NCBI GenBank assembly: GCA_004553485.1
Contig: SFLG01000032.1
Span: forward strand, 1 to 21,143
Source: Bacteroidales bacterium
GTDB lineage: Bacteria > Bacteroidota > Bacteroidia > Bacteroidales > Muribaculaceae
Length of the DNA: 21,143 bases
Direction: 5' to 3'
The position numbers and the translations under genes were made by a program. The notes under the pieces were generated by a model. It worked only from the letters and a program-made list of their open reading frames with translations, was not told where the DNA came from and did not search any database. Of the stretch, positions 8,161 to 15,342 are shown piece by piece (position 1 is the first letter of the stretch; each line of letters opens with the position of its first letter).

Positions 8161-9204
8161 TCATATCCGCACCGGTCCGCCGCGGCCCTCGTCGGCGGGA
8201 CTTCCGCCGAGTGTGCCGTGCTGCGACGGGCGACGGGTCGGGCCGCCCGGCTCGGCGCTGTGGCCGTAGCCGTGGCCGTAGTCGCTGGTGGTGTCGGCCC
8301 GGATGGCCTCGGACAGCTCGCTGTTGTTCTTGGGGATCCTTACCTTGATGCGGTCAAAGCCCTGGCCGTAAACGCCGTTGACGTTGGTCTGCGTGACGAT
8401 GGCGTCGGGGTCGATGGTCTTGATGATGCGGAAGATGCCCACCGACTCTATCTTGCGGCACATCACCAGCAGCATCTTCACCGGACGTTTGCTGTACCAG
8501 CCCACGCCGTCAAAGACGGTGCAGCCGCGGTGCGCCTCGTTGTTGATGGCATCGGCAATCTGCATCCACTTGGTGCTGAAGATGGTAAACTGCATGGCCT
8601 GGCGGTTGGTGTTGATGATGAGGTCGGCCATATACGACGAGAAGAAGAGCACGGTAAGGCCGTACACCACCGTCTCGATGCGGTGGAAGATGAAGAACGA
8701 CGACGAGATGATGCACATGTCGACGTATATCATCATGCGGCCGATGCTGACGTTGGAGTGCTTCGACACCATCGCGGCGATGATGTCGGTGCCGCCCGTC
8801 GAGCCGCCGTGGATAAAGCACATACCTATGCCCACGCCGGCCATCACGCCGCCGATGACGCAACTCATGAACGGGTCGAGGTGGAAGATGTCGCCGCACA
8901 GCGGTATGCACCAGCCCAGGTTCACCGATATCATCGTGGTGCCGAAGATTGTGCCCATCACAAAGTACTTGCCCACAACCCGGTACGCAATGGCAAGCAG
9001 GATGAGGTTAAGGCCGTAGCTGGCCACGGCGATGGGCACCTTGAGGGTGAAGAACAGCAGGGTGCTGACACCGGCCACACCGCCGATAACGACGTCGTGG
9101 GGCAGGATGAATGCCGAGAAGCCGAAGGCGTAAATCATCGTTCCCAGCGAAATGAAAAAATAGTCCTGGAACCGTCGCCAGATCTGTTTTTTAGTTAATG
9201 CCAT
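8161..9204 (-). CDS. YitT family membrane protein with C-terminal DUF2179 domain
   Basis: 347 residues from ATG 9204; a GTG two codons upstream (9210) is the alternative start. The N-terminal two-thirds has five to six hydrophobic helices, with FGFSAFILPHDVVIGGVAGVS early and FIHGGSTGGTDIIAAMVSK in the middle, the glycine-rich segments typical of YitT proteins. The soluble C-terminal part (around KIESVGIFRIIKTIDPDAIV and NVNGVYGQGFD) matches DUF2179. Function in the family is poorly known; it is an integral inner-membrane protein, perhaps a transporter. The last 40 residues or so are Gly/Pro/His/Arg-rich (GHGYGHSAEPGG, DEGRGGPVRI) and look like an added tail. It heads a leftward run toward the barrel and bioA, and faces znuA across 236 nt. 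Confidence 0.85.
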   Translation of the reverse strand: MALTKKQIWRRFQDYFFISLGTMIYAFGFSAFILPHDVVIGGVAGVSTLLFFTLKVPIAVASYGLNLILLAIAYRVVGKYFVMGTIFGTTMISVNLGWCIPLCGDIFHLDPFMSCVIGGVMAGVGIGMCFIHGGSTGGTDIIAAMVSKHSNVSIGRMMIYVDMCIISSSFFIFHRIETVVYGLTVLFFSSYMADLIINTNRQAMQFTIFSTKWMQIADAINNEAHRGCTVFDGVGWYSKRPVKMLLVMCRKIESVGIFRIIKTIDPDAIVTQTNVNGVYGQGFDRIKVRIPKNNSELSEAIRADTTSDYGHGYGHSAEPGGPTRRPSQHGTLGGSPADEGRGGPVRI

Positions 9205-9286
9205 TAACACTTAAGGTTTTAACAGTCATACCTCGCCGGCAGTCTTTGGTCGCACGGCGTTTGCTTTGCCGGAGTAGGCGTTTGCT

Positions 9287-9301
9287 ATGCAAAATTAGCA
9301 T
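9287..9301. promoter_or_regulatory. 7-1-7 near-palindrome between yitT-like gene and znuA
   Basis: ATGCAAAATTAGCAT pairs at six of seven positions around a central A, the geometry of Fur/Zur-family operators. It lies 15 nt upstream of the -33 box of znuA and covers the minus-strand -7 box of the yitT-like gene, so a bound repressor could affect both. No regulator gene is in the window. Since GCAAAATTA also recurs at 14745 and 16743, part of the match may simply be the common -7 box. Confidence 0.3.
9290..9297 (-). promoter_or_regulatory. -7 box for the yitT-like gene
   Basis: The minus strand reads TAATTTTG, an exact TAnnTTTG, giving a start near 9283 and a leader of about 80 nt. No exact TTTG is present at 19-21 nt upstream. 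Confidence 0.4.
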
Positions 9302-9316
9302 TATTTTGTGAGAATA

Positions 9317-9348
9317 ATTGAGTGCTAACAAAAGATTTTGTAATTTTG
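9317..9348 (+). promoter_or_regulatory. Bacteroidetes-type promoter for znuA-znuC
   Basis: ATTG (9317-9320), a 20-nt spacer and TAATTTTG (9341-9348) fit the consensus with one mismatch in the -33 box. Transcription would begin near 9355, about 90 nt before the znuA ATG. Confidence 0.6.
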
Positions 9349-9446
9349 CCCCGCGACAAGGCCTCTGCCTACCCGTCCGGCTCCCTCCCGGCGCCACTCT
9401 TTCAGAGGCTTGCGCCATAACTGCGTAAGAAATTGCTCCAACTAAG

Positions 9447-10331
9447 ATGAAAAAACTTTTATCTTATACCGCACTGGCCACGATGCTGCTTGTGCTTGCC
9501 TCGTGCAACGGCGGCAAAAGCAAGGGCAGCGGCGACCTGGTTGTCTCCGTCGAGCCCCAACGCGCTATCCTGCAGGAGATTGTTGGCGACAGGCACCACG
9601 TGCGCTCGCTGCTCGAGAAAACCGCCAACCCCGAGAGCTTCGAGCCGTCGATGCAGACGCGCATGGCCCTCGAGGACGCCCCGGCATATTTCCCCATCGA
9701 CCTACTGCCCTTTGAGCAAAACCTAAAAAAATCGCTCCCCAAGGGCACAAAGGTTATAAAAGGCGCCGAAGGCATCTCCCTCATCTACGGCACACACGGC
9801 CACGCCCACGGCGCGGACGAGAACGATAGCCACGACGACCTCAGCGCCGACCCGCACATCTGGTTCTCGGTGCGCAACGCGCGCATCATGGCCTCGCACA
9901 TGGTAAAGGCCATGGCCGAGCTCGAACCCGAGAATGCCGAATATTACCGCAGCAACCACCGCCGCCTCGACGCACGCCTCGACTCGCTCGACCGCGCCCT
10001 CGCCGCCGCCGTCGACTCGCTGCCGGCCGACTCGCGCGCCTTCGCCGTCTGGCATCCGTCGCTGTCGTACCTGGCACGCGACTACGGCCTCAAGCAGATT
10101 GCCGTAGGCTTCGAGAACAAGGAGATGTCGCCCGCCCACATTGCCTTCGTCGCCGAACAGGCCCGCAAAAACGGCGTAAAGGTGCTCTTCTTCCAGCAGG
10201 ACCTCGACCCGCGACAGGCTGAGACGCTGAACAGGTCGATGGGCACGCGCATGGTAAACATCAACCCGCTTTCCGCCGACTGGGAGGCCCAGATTTCGTC
10301 TGTAATCGATGCACTCTCATCATCACGCTGA
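9447..10331 (+). CDS. znuA: Zinc/metal ABC transporter substrate-binding lipoprotein, ZnuA-like
   Basis: 294 residues. The N-terminus is a lipoprotein signal with lipobox LASC and lipidated Cys20, so the mature protein is membrane-anchored and hands metal to an ABC importer. Cluster A-I features are a His-rich loop (THGHAHGADENDSHDD, 116-131), DPHIWFS (135-141) with ligand His137, and WHPSLSYLARDYGL (202-215) with ligand His203. The usual first ligand in the NPHxxEP stretch is Glu63 here (NPESFEPS), and the late acidic-ligand region reads FFQQDLDPRQAE. The His-rich loop points to zinc rather than manganese. The C-terminus overlaps the next gene by 23 nt, indicating coupled translation. Its promoter and a possible metal-regulator operator lie upstream. 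Confidence 0.85.
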   Translation: MKKLLSYTALATMLLVLASCNGGKSKGSGDLVVSVEPQRAILQEIVGDRHHVRSLLEKTANPESFEPSMQTRMALEDAPAYFPIDLLPFEQNLKKSLPKGTKVIKGAEGISLIYGTHGHAHGADENDSHDDLSADPHIWFSVRNARIMASHMVKAMAELEPENAEYYRSNHRRLDARLDSLDRALAAAVDSLPADSRAFAVWHPSLSYLARDYGLKQIAVGFENKEMSPAHIAFVAEQARKNGVKVLFFQQDLDPRQAETLNRSMGTRMVNINPLSADWEAQISSVIDALSSSR

Positions 10332-11031
10332 ACACGAGCACACTGTCTGCACCGAGCACGGCAGCGGATGCCACCCCTTGCTCACCATCTCGGGCGTGTG
10401 CATGGGTTGGGACGGCCGCGAGGTGCTGCACGACATCAACCTCATCGTCCACCGCGGCGACTTTATCACCATCACAGGCCCCAACGGCGGCGGCAAGACA
10501 ACTCTGCTGCGCATAATGCTCGGACTGCTCAAGCCCACGGCGGGACGCGTCGTGCGCGAGCTGGAGGGGATGCGCATAGGCTATCTGCCGCAGAAAAACA
10601 TGATTGACTCGCACTTTCCCGTCACCGTCCGCGAGGTTATGATGTCGGGACTGCTGGGCATGCGCGGCCTGTCGGCGGAACAGCGCGACAGCGCCTACGC
10701 CCGTGCCATGGACCGCGTGGCCCTGCACGAGCACGAGAACCGGCCCATCGGCGAGCTATCGGGCGGACAGCTGCAGCGGGCCCTGCTCGGTCGCGCCATC
10801 ATCGCCGACCCCGGACTCCTCGTCCTGGACGAGCCGCTAAGCTACATCGACGCACGCTTCGAGTCGCGCCTCAACACCATCATCGAGGACATCTCCCGCA
10901 ACACCACAATCATCCAGGTCACCCACCAGATGACGGCCCTCGCCGCCATGTCCACCCGCCACTTCATCGTCGACCGCACCCTCCACGAGTGCCACGCCTC
11001 CCACCACAGCTACCACACCGACTGCGAGTAA
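10309..11031 (+). CDS. znuC: Zinc/metal ABC transporter ATP-binding protein, ZnuC-like
   Basis: 240 residues, the ATPase of the metal importer at the cytoplasmic face. Walker A is GPNGGGKTT (57-65), the Q-loop region YLPQ (92-95), the ABC signature LSGGQLQR (150-157), Walker B LLVLDEP (170-176) and the switch His206 in VTHQMT. The first 22 residues are unusually rich in His (MHSHHHAEHEHTVCTEH) plus two Cys, and the tail is again His/Cys-rich (HECHASHHSYHTDCE), which would suit metal sensing or buffering (inference). ATG 10309 lies inside znuA; the next Met is inside the ABC fold, so this start is needed. No permease gene (znuB) follows: the next gene is on the other strand. Confidence 0.88.
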   Translation: MHSHHHAEHEHTVCTEHGSGCHPLLTISGVCMGWDGREVLHDINLIVHRGDFITITGPNGGGKTTLLRIMLGLLKPTAGRVVRELEGMRIGYLPQKNMIDSHFPVTVREVMMSGLLGMRGLSAEQRDSAYARAMDRVALHEHENRPIGELSGGQLQRALLGRAIIADPGLLVLDEPLSYIDARFESRLNTIIEDISRNTTIIQVTHQMTALAAMSTRHFIVDRTLHECHASHHSYHTDCE

Positions 11032-11061
11032 GCAATGCAAGCCAACAGCTTGCCAATACTT

Positions 11062-11088
11062 GTTTAGGCGGCCTCCGGCCGCCTAAAC
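11062..11088. terminator. Bidirectional terminator-like hairpin between znuC and the EFR1 gene
   Basis: GTTTAGGCGGCC pairs perfectly with GGCCGCCTAAAC around a TCC loop (12-bp stem). It lies 30 nt past the znuC stop and includes the stop codon of the converging gene. There is no long T run on either side, so efficiency is uncertain. Immediately to its left, 11044-11059 is an inverted copy of AAGTATTGGCAAGCTG from the hairpin family at 136-151. Confidence 0.6.
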
Positions 11089-11844
11089 CTGCCCCTTGCC
11101 GTCGGTGGCATCGCCCCAGCGGATGGCGTGGCGGGGGCAGCGGTGATAGCAGCGCAGACATAGGGCGCAGTGGTTGCCCCAGCCGGGACGACCGCCGTTG
11201 CCGGGGACGATATTCTCCATCGGGCACTCGCGCTGGCAAAGGCCGCAGTTGGTGCATTCCTCCGTGGCATAGAATTTCCAGGGCGACATCTTGAATGCCT
11301 TAAACCAGGGCCTTACCACATAACTCTTCAGCCACGCCCAGCTCCCCGGCACAATATCATCGGCACCATCGGCACCGGACGCTATGGCCGCGGCGATGGC
11401 GTCGACACGCGCCGGCATCGCCTCCATCTTGGCCTTGTACACCTCGGGCTTGTCGACGTCGAAGCCCTTCATGCACACATACGTGTTGGGCATCTGCACG
11501 CTGAAGGCGCGACGCACCCTCAGCCCGCGGTCCTCCATCGTCCCGCGCCACATCCGCGCCGTGCAGCCGATGTCGTCGCCGCACGTCGCCACCATCCACA
11601 CCTCCGTCTCCGGCGCCGCGTCCACGGGCACCTCGCGCAGATACTGCTCAACCTGAACGGGCATACCCCAACAATATACCGGGAACATCGTTATCAGCCT
11701 TTCGCCGGCAGCCAGCACAAGACGGCTCGAGCGGGGCTGACGCAGCTCGTGCGCGCTGAGCTCGTGCAGCTCCTCGCCCAGCTTCTCCGACAGCCGCTCG
11801 GCGCAGCGGCGCGTGTTTCCTGTTCCCGAAAAATAAACTATCAT
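11083..11844 (-). CDS. EFR1-type flavodoxin/ferredoxin fusion protein
   Basis: 253 residues. The N-terminal flavodoxin-like domain begins MIVYFSGTGNTRRCAERL, with the FMN phosphate loop SGTGNT at 6-11. The C-terminal part has two [4Fe-4S] motifs: CTNCGLCQRECP with Cys197, 200, 203 and 207, and CALCLRCYHRCP with Cys226, 229, 232 and 236. The architecture fits EFR1-family ferrodoxins found in anaerobes; a cytoplasmic electron-transfer role is inferred, partner unknown. It converges on znuC with a 51-nt gap. Its upstream spacer (11845-11978) carries a 9-bp repeat. No recognisable partner oxidoreductase is adjacent. Confidence 0.85.
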   Translation of the reverse strand: MIVYFSGTGNTRRCAERLSEKLGEELHELSAHELRQPRSSRLVLAAGERLITMFPVYCWGMPVQVEQYLREVPVDAAPETEVWMVATCGDDIGCTARMWRGTMEDRGLRVRRAFSVQMPNTYVCMKGFDVDKPEVYKAKMEAMPARVDAIAAAIASGADGADDIVPGSWAWLKSYVVRPWFKAFKMSPWKFYATEECTNCGLCQRECPMENIVPGNGGRPGWGNHCALCLRCYHRCPRHAIRWGDATDGKGQV

Positions 11845-11914
11845 ATTAATGTGTATTTGTTAGCGAGTGGTATGGGATGGTACGGGTTATAATAGTCACT
11901 TGTCTTATTAGAGG

Positions 11915-11970
11915 CATTAGAGGCATCCGTGATTACTCTGATAGCTCTGACAACTCTGATTCCTCTGATA
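11915..11970. repeat. 9-bp micro-repeat with inverted halves
   Basis: Two copies of ATTAGAGGC (from about 11917) are followed by four 9-bp units of the form nCTCTGAnn (11935-11943, 11944-11952, 11953-11961, 11962-11970). The second set is close to the reverse complement of the first, so the tract can fold back on itself. It fills the spacer between the Smr gene stop codon and the EFR1 gene start. Confidence 0.65.
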
Positions 11971-11978
11971 TCTCCGCC

Positions 11979-13217
11979 CTACTTTATCGTCACCTCGGTG
12001 GCGCCGTAGCCGTAGCGGGCAAACGAGGCGTCCTCGGCGCGGCAGCCTTTGTAGCGGTAGTTCAGCTCCTTGGTTAGGGCATGACGCAGAACGCCGTCGC
12101 CCTTGCCGTGGATAAACACGATCTTTTGGCCGTGGTTGCGCAGGTTCTCGTCCATCACGCGGCGGAAGGTGTCAATCTGGTAGTTGAGGATGTTGGCGCT
12201 CGACATCCCCGCCGTGCTATCCAGCAGGCTGTCGATGTGCAGGTCCACCTCTATCGGGTCGCCGGGCTTGCTGCTCTTGCTGATGGCGCCGGGCGATGCC
12301 GACGGCCCGCGACGGTCGCGCGCAATCTTTGCCAGGTCTATCTTGCCGCGCACCACAACCTGCTGCCTGGCCGACGCCGTGCCCTTGTCCTTCGCCTCGG
12401 CGGGCTGCACGGGCTGCCGGCTGACGACGGCCGGGGCGGCGGTGTCCACCGGGGCGGTGACACTCTCGGCAACGGCCTTGCCGTCGCGCACGATGTCAAA
12501 GGAGAGGACGGGGCGGTCAAAATAGGGCGACTGCCTGAAACAGTGCAGCTTGAAGAACTTGGTGGTGTCGACCTTTATCTCGACGCTGACGGGACGCTGG
12601 AGGGCAAAGGCCTTGTCGCGTTTGAAGGCCACAAGCTGGACGGCGAGCCTGTCCATCCCGGCCACATCGGCGTTGCTGTAGGTGTCAATCGTCACCTGGA
12701 TATTGGGCTCGACGATGCCGTCGTAGCGGTCGGTCCAGCCCTCGTCGCCGTCGGCCTGCGAGAGCAGGGCGAAGTAGAGGTAGTAGTTCGAGTCGTTCAC
12801 CAGCGACGCCTCGTAGTGCGACGAGCTGAGGCGGCGGCTGTCCGTTGCCTCGAAGCCGAGAATGACATTCAGACTGTCCCCCTCGGGCGTCTCGGCGATG
12901 TCGCTGCTCGTCAGCGTCACCGGCACGGGGGCGGCGGGCTGCTCCACCTTCGGCGCCTGCACATGCTCGGCCCGCGCCTTGGCCTCCATGGCCTCGCGGG
13001 CCATATCGGCTGCCGTACGGGCCTTGAAAGCACCCGACGTCGCGGCCTTCTTGTCGGCCGCCTCCTGGGCTGCCGTCCGCACCACCACGCACTCGCGCAC
13101 GGGCATCGGCGTCTCAAAGCCGTCCTCGTCCTCGACGTAGGCCACCGTGCCCGCTATGCGTACCACGCGGCCACCGCCCACGTCATTCAAAAATCTTACT
13201 ATATCACCAACGTTCAT
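11979..13217 (-). CDS. DUF2027 and Smr domain protein
   Basis: 412 residues, apparently cytoplasmic. An N-terminal small beta domain (1-46, MNVGDIVRFLNDVGGGRVVRI) is followed by an Ala/Lys-rich charged linker (49-98), a beta-rich DUF2027-like middle region (about 100-255, with SSSHYEASLVNDSNYYLYFA), a second Ala/Pro/Gln-rich linker (256-318) and a C-terminal Smr domain (322-412). The Smr domain shows EVDLHID (323-329) and IHGKGDGVLRHAL (369-381), the DxH and HGxG motifs of this nuclease-like family. Smr domains act on branched DNA or on RNA; the role of this Bacteroidetes fusion is unknown. A 15-bp repeat array begins within 80 nt upstream of its ATG. Confidence 0.88.
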   Translation of the reverse strand: MNVGDIVRFLNDVGGGRVVRIAGTVAYVEDEDGFETPMPVRECVVVRTAAQEAADKKAATSGAFKARTAADMAREAMEAKARAEHVQAPKVEQPAAPVPVTLTSSDIAETPEGDSLNVILGFEATDSRRLSSSHYEASLVNDSNYYLYFALLSQADGDEGWTDRYDGIVEPNIQVTIDTYSNADVAGMDRLAVQLVAFKRDKAFALQRPVSVEIKVDTTKFFKLHCFRQSPYFDRPVLSFDIVRDGKAVAESVTAPVDTAAPAVVSRQPVQPAEAKDKGTASARQQVVVRGKIDLAKIARDRRGPSASPGAISKSSKPGDPIEVDLHIDSLLDSTAGMSSANILNYQIDTFRRVMDENLRNHGQKIVFIHGKGDGVLRHALTKELNYRYKGCRAEDASFARYGYGATEVTIK

Positions 13218-13277
13218 AGTCTTTACAAATAAAAATTAGTACCCCACCCGGTACCACGCCGTTTGCTTTCCACCTGC

Positions 13278-13635
13278 CTCAGCCCATGCCTGCCTCAGCC
13301 TGCCGCGCCTCCGCCTGCCGGGTTTCAGCCAGCCGGGTTTCAGCCTGCCAGGTTTCCGCCTGCCGGGTTTCAGCCTGCCGGGTTTCAGCCTGCCAGGTTT
13401 CAGCCAGCCGGGTTTCAGCCTGCCGGGCCCAAGCCGGCACGCCTCCTGGTCCTGTGGCGCGCATTTATGCGCGCACCCTGCGCTCTGCAGGGGCTTCCGC
13501 CTGCCTCAGCCTGCCGGGCTTCCGTCGGCCGCGCCTCCGCCTGCCGAGCCTCAGCGGGCCGTGCCCAAGCCGGCGCGCCTCCTGGTCCTGTGGCGCGCAT
13601 TTATGCGCGCGCCCCCTGCACTCCGCAGGGGCTGC
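13278..13635. repeat. 15-bp tandem array interleaved with two hairpin cassettes
   Basis: Nine units of the type TCAGCCTGCCGGGTT run from 13295 to 13429, differing only at a few fixed positions. They are followed by a cassette of about 64 bp (13430-13493), about four more diverged units (13506-13565), and a second copy of the cassette (13566-13631). Each cassette has GCGCGCAT-TT-ATGCGCGC and a CCCTGC/GCAGGG stem. The period is a multiple of three, so open frames arise on both strands (minus-strand pentapeptide QAETR). I see no start signal or domain and call it non-coding. Confidence 0.8.
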
Positions 13636-13650
13636 CGCGGCTTAATACGC

Positions 13651-13675
13651 GCAACGCCCGCGGGGCGGGCGTTGC
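13651..13675. terminator. Perfect 11-bp hairpin after the M23 peptidase gene
   Basis: GCAACGCCCGC pairs with GCGGGCGTTGC around a GGG loop, 10 nt past the peptidase stop codon on the minus strand. No T run follows in that direction, so it may pause or protect RNA rather than terminate. Confidence 0.5.
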
Positions 13676-13685
13676 TGTGGGGGGG

Positions 13686-14675
13686 TTATTTCACTTTAAT
13701 ATTTTGGCCTATCTGGAGTTTGCTGGTCGTTTTGAGGCCGTTGAGGCGGCAAAGCTTCTTCACCGTCGTGCCGTTGCGGGCCGCAATCTGGCTCAGCGTG
13801 TCACCCTTGCGCACTTTCACGCTCTTGCCGCGGCCGCTCTTGCCCGTGGCCTTCGAGCTGCTGCGGTGGGCCGCCTTGGCGGAGTTGCTGCTGTTGTAGG
13901 CCTTGGCATATTCGGCATTGGCTGCCGGGCTGTAGTTGCGAGCCTTGGTGTAGGTGCGCTTGTCAAAGGTATACGTGTCAGTGTGGGTGGTCTGGTTGGC
14001 AAAGTCGAAGATGGCCATGGGGTTGATGGCATAGCCCATGTAGCGCGTCTCGAAGTGGAGGTGCGGACCGGTGCTGCGGCCCGTGTTGCCGCCCAGAGCA
14101 ATGGGCGTGCCGGCCTTGACGTAGGTGCCCGGCTCGACGAGGAAGCGCGACAGGTGGCCGTAGACGGTCTCCAGGTCGTTGGTGTGGCGCACGACAACAT
14201 ACTTGCCGTAGCCGCGGGCCTCGTACTTGGTCAGGCGCACGCGCCCGTCAAAGGCGGCGCGGATGGTGTCGCCGACGTTGAGCTTGAGGTCAACGCCCTT
14301 GTGCATGCGGCGGAAGCGCTTGCGGTAGCCGTAGGGGCTGGTGACGTAACCGGGATGGGGCATGCAGTAGTTATCCAGGCCGGTAATCACCACGCGGTCG
14401 GGGACAGCCAGGCCGGCGTAGCAGTTGACGCGGTCCGAGTTCCAGCCGGCATCGTAGATGTCGCCCTCGGGCTCCTGCTCTTCGGCGTAGTTGAGATAGT
14501 CTATTGTGTGGTCAACGGACAGCGTGCGGCCCACATTCACCTGGTTGGCCAGGAGGTTCTGGGTCTGCTCGGTATGCTGTCCGGGGAGCCGGTATTTCTG
14601 AGCGGCGGCAGGGATGATGGCAAACACCGTCATCAGGGCCGCAGCCGTCAGTTTCAATTTGGGTGATAAGGTCAT
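13686..14675 (-). CDS. M23 family metallopeptidase with C-terminal LysM domain
   Basis: 329 residues, exported. A signal peptide ends around PAAAQ (22-26). The M23 (lysostaphin/LytM-type) domain spans about 105-225: HKGVDLK (125-131) gives zinc ligands His125 and Asp129, VYGHLS has His174, and GPHLHFETR (203-211) has the His205/His207 pair, so it appears catalytically complete. A Ser/Lys/Ala-rich linker (230-284) leads to a LysM peptidoglycan-binding domain (285-328, KVRKGDTLSQIAARNGTT). Such proteins cut peptide cross-links in the wall, or activate amidases. The start is ATG 14675, 75 nt downstream of ndk on the same strand. The 468-nt spacer after it is repeat DNA. Confidence 0.93.
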   Translation of the reverse strand: MTLSPKLKLTAAALMTVFAIIPAAAQKYRLPGQHTEQTQNLLANQVNVGRTLSVDHTIDYLNYAEEQEPEGDIYDAGWNSDRVNCYAGLAVPDRVVITGLDNYCMPHPGYVTSPYGYRKRFRRMHKGVDLKLNVGDTIRAAFDGRVRLTKYEARGYGKYVVVRHTNDLETVYGHLSRFLVEPGTYVKAGTPIALGGNTGRSTGPHLHFETRYMGYAINPMAIFDFANQTTHTDTYTFDKRTYTKARNYSPAANAEYAKAYNSSNSAKAAHRSSSKATGKSGRGKSVKVRKGDTLSQIAARNGTTVKKLCRLNGLKTTSKLQIGQNIKVK

Positions 14676-14750
14676 CAGTTTTGCTTAGGTTATTTTGGAA
14701 GGAGTGATGAGAGTTCTGATTAGAAAAGAGTGAGTGATGAGCGTGCAAAA

Positions 14751-15215
14751 TTACTTCAGCTCGTCGGCGGCGTATGTTGCCGACAGGGTTACGGGCGAGT
14801 AGTCGAAAATCTCGCCGGGGGCAAAGAAGCGGCGCACCTCTATCTCAGCGTTCTCGGGGCTGTCGCTGGCGTGCACAATGTTCTCCTGCCCGCTCATGCC
14901 GTAGTCGCCGCGGATAGTGCCGGGAGCGGCCTTGCGGCTGTTGGTGGCACCGATCATGGCACGTACCACCTCTACTACGTCCACACCGCGCAGACACATC
15001 ACTATCACGGGCGTGGCCTGCATGCTCTTCAGCAGCGACGGGAAGAAGGGCTTGTCGACAAGGTGGGCGTAGTGCTCACGCAGAATCTCGTCGCCGAGCT
15101 GCATCATCTTGATGCCGGCGATTATTAAACCTTTCTTCTGAAACCGGTCTATGACCTCGCCCACAAGGCCGCGCTGAACGGTAGAGGGCTTAAGGATGAT
15201 AAGCGTCTGTTGCAT
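14751..15215 (-). CDS. ndk: Nucleoside-diphosphate kinase
   Basis: 154 residues, the normal length of bacterial Ndk, which passes phosphate from ATP to other nucleoside diphosphates in the cytoplasm. Seen: TLIILKPSTVQRG (4-16, with the conserved Lys9), RAMIGATNSRKAAPGTIRGD (85-104) and NIVHASDSPENAEIE (112-126) with the phospho-accepting His115. I start at ATG 15215; an in-frame ATG at 15263 would add 16 residues that do not match the family. A consensus promoter sits about 100 nt upstream. The M23 peptidase gene follows after 75 nt, perhaps on the same transcript. Confidence 0.96.
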   Translation of the reverse strand: MQQTLIILKPSTVQRGLVGEVIDRFQKKGLIIAGIKMMQLGDEILREHYAHLVDKPFFPSLLKSMQATPVIVMCLRGVDVVEVVRAMIGATNSRKAAPGTIRGDYGMSGQENIVHASDSPENAEIEVRRFFAPGEIFDYSPVTLSATYAADELK

Positions 15216-15240
15216 AAGTGTGTCTAAAAATACTAACGTG

Positions 15241-15304
15241 GGTAATGCCGCGCTTGTTGCCAATGATTGGTTGTCATTATGATTTTTTCACGTTTCGCAT
15301 TACC
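15241..15304 (-). promoter_or_regulatory. Structured leader of ndk
   Basis: Between the predicted start site (near 15304) and the ndk ATG, GGTAATGC (15241-15248) is complementary to GCATTACC (15297-15304), and AACGTG (15235-15240) to CACGTT (15289-15294). The two pairings cross, so they would form a pseudoknot or be alternatives. No riboswitch class is recognised. Confidence 0.3.
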
Positions 15305-15310
15305 AACACC

Positions 15311-15342
15311 CAAATATAAGAAATTCCGCCCAAACCGCCAAA
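15311..15342 (-). promoter_or_regulatory. Consensus Bacteroidetes promoter for ndk
   Basis: On the minus strand TTTG (15342 to 15339), exactly 20 nt, then TATATTTG (15318 to 15311). Both boxes match perfectly. Transcription should begin near 15304, leaving a leader of about 90 nt. Confidence 0.75.

Noticed and set aside
13279..13464. Minus-strand 61-codon frame made of QAETR pentapeptides
   Set aside because: It is a by-product of a 15-bp tandem repeat; several other frames are also open, and no start signal or domain is visible.
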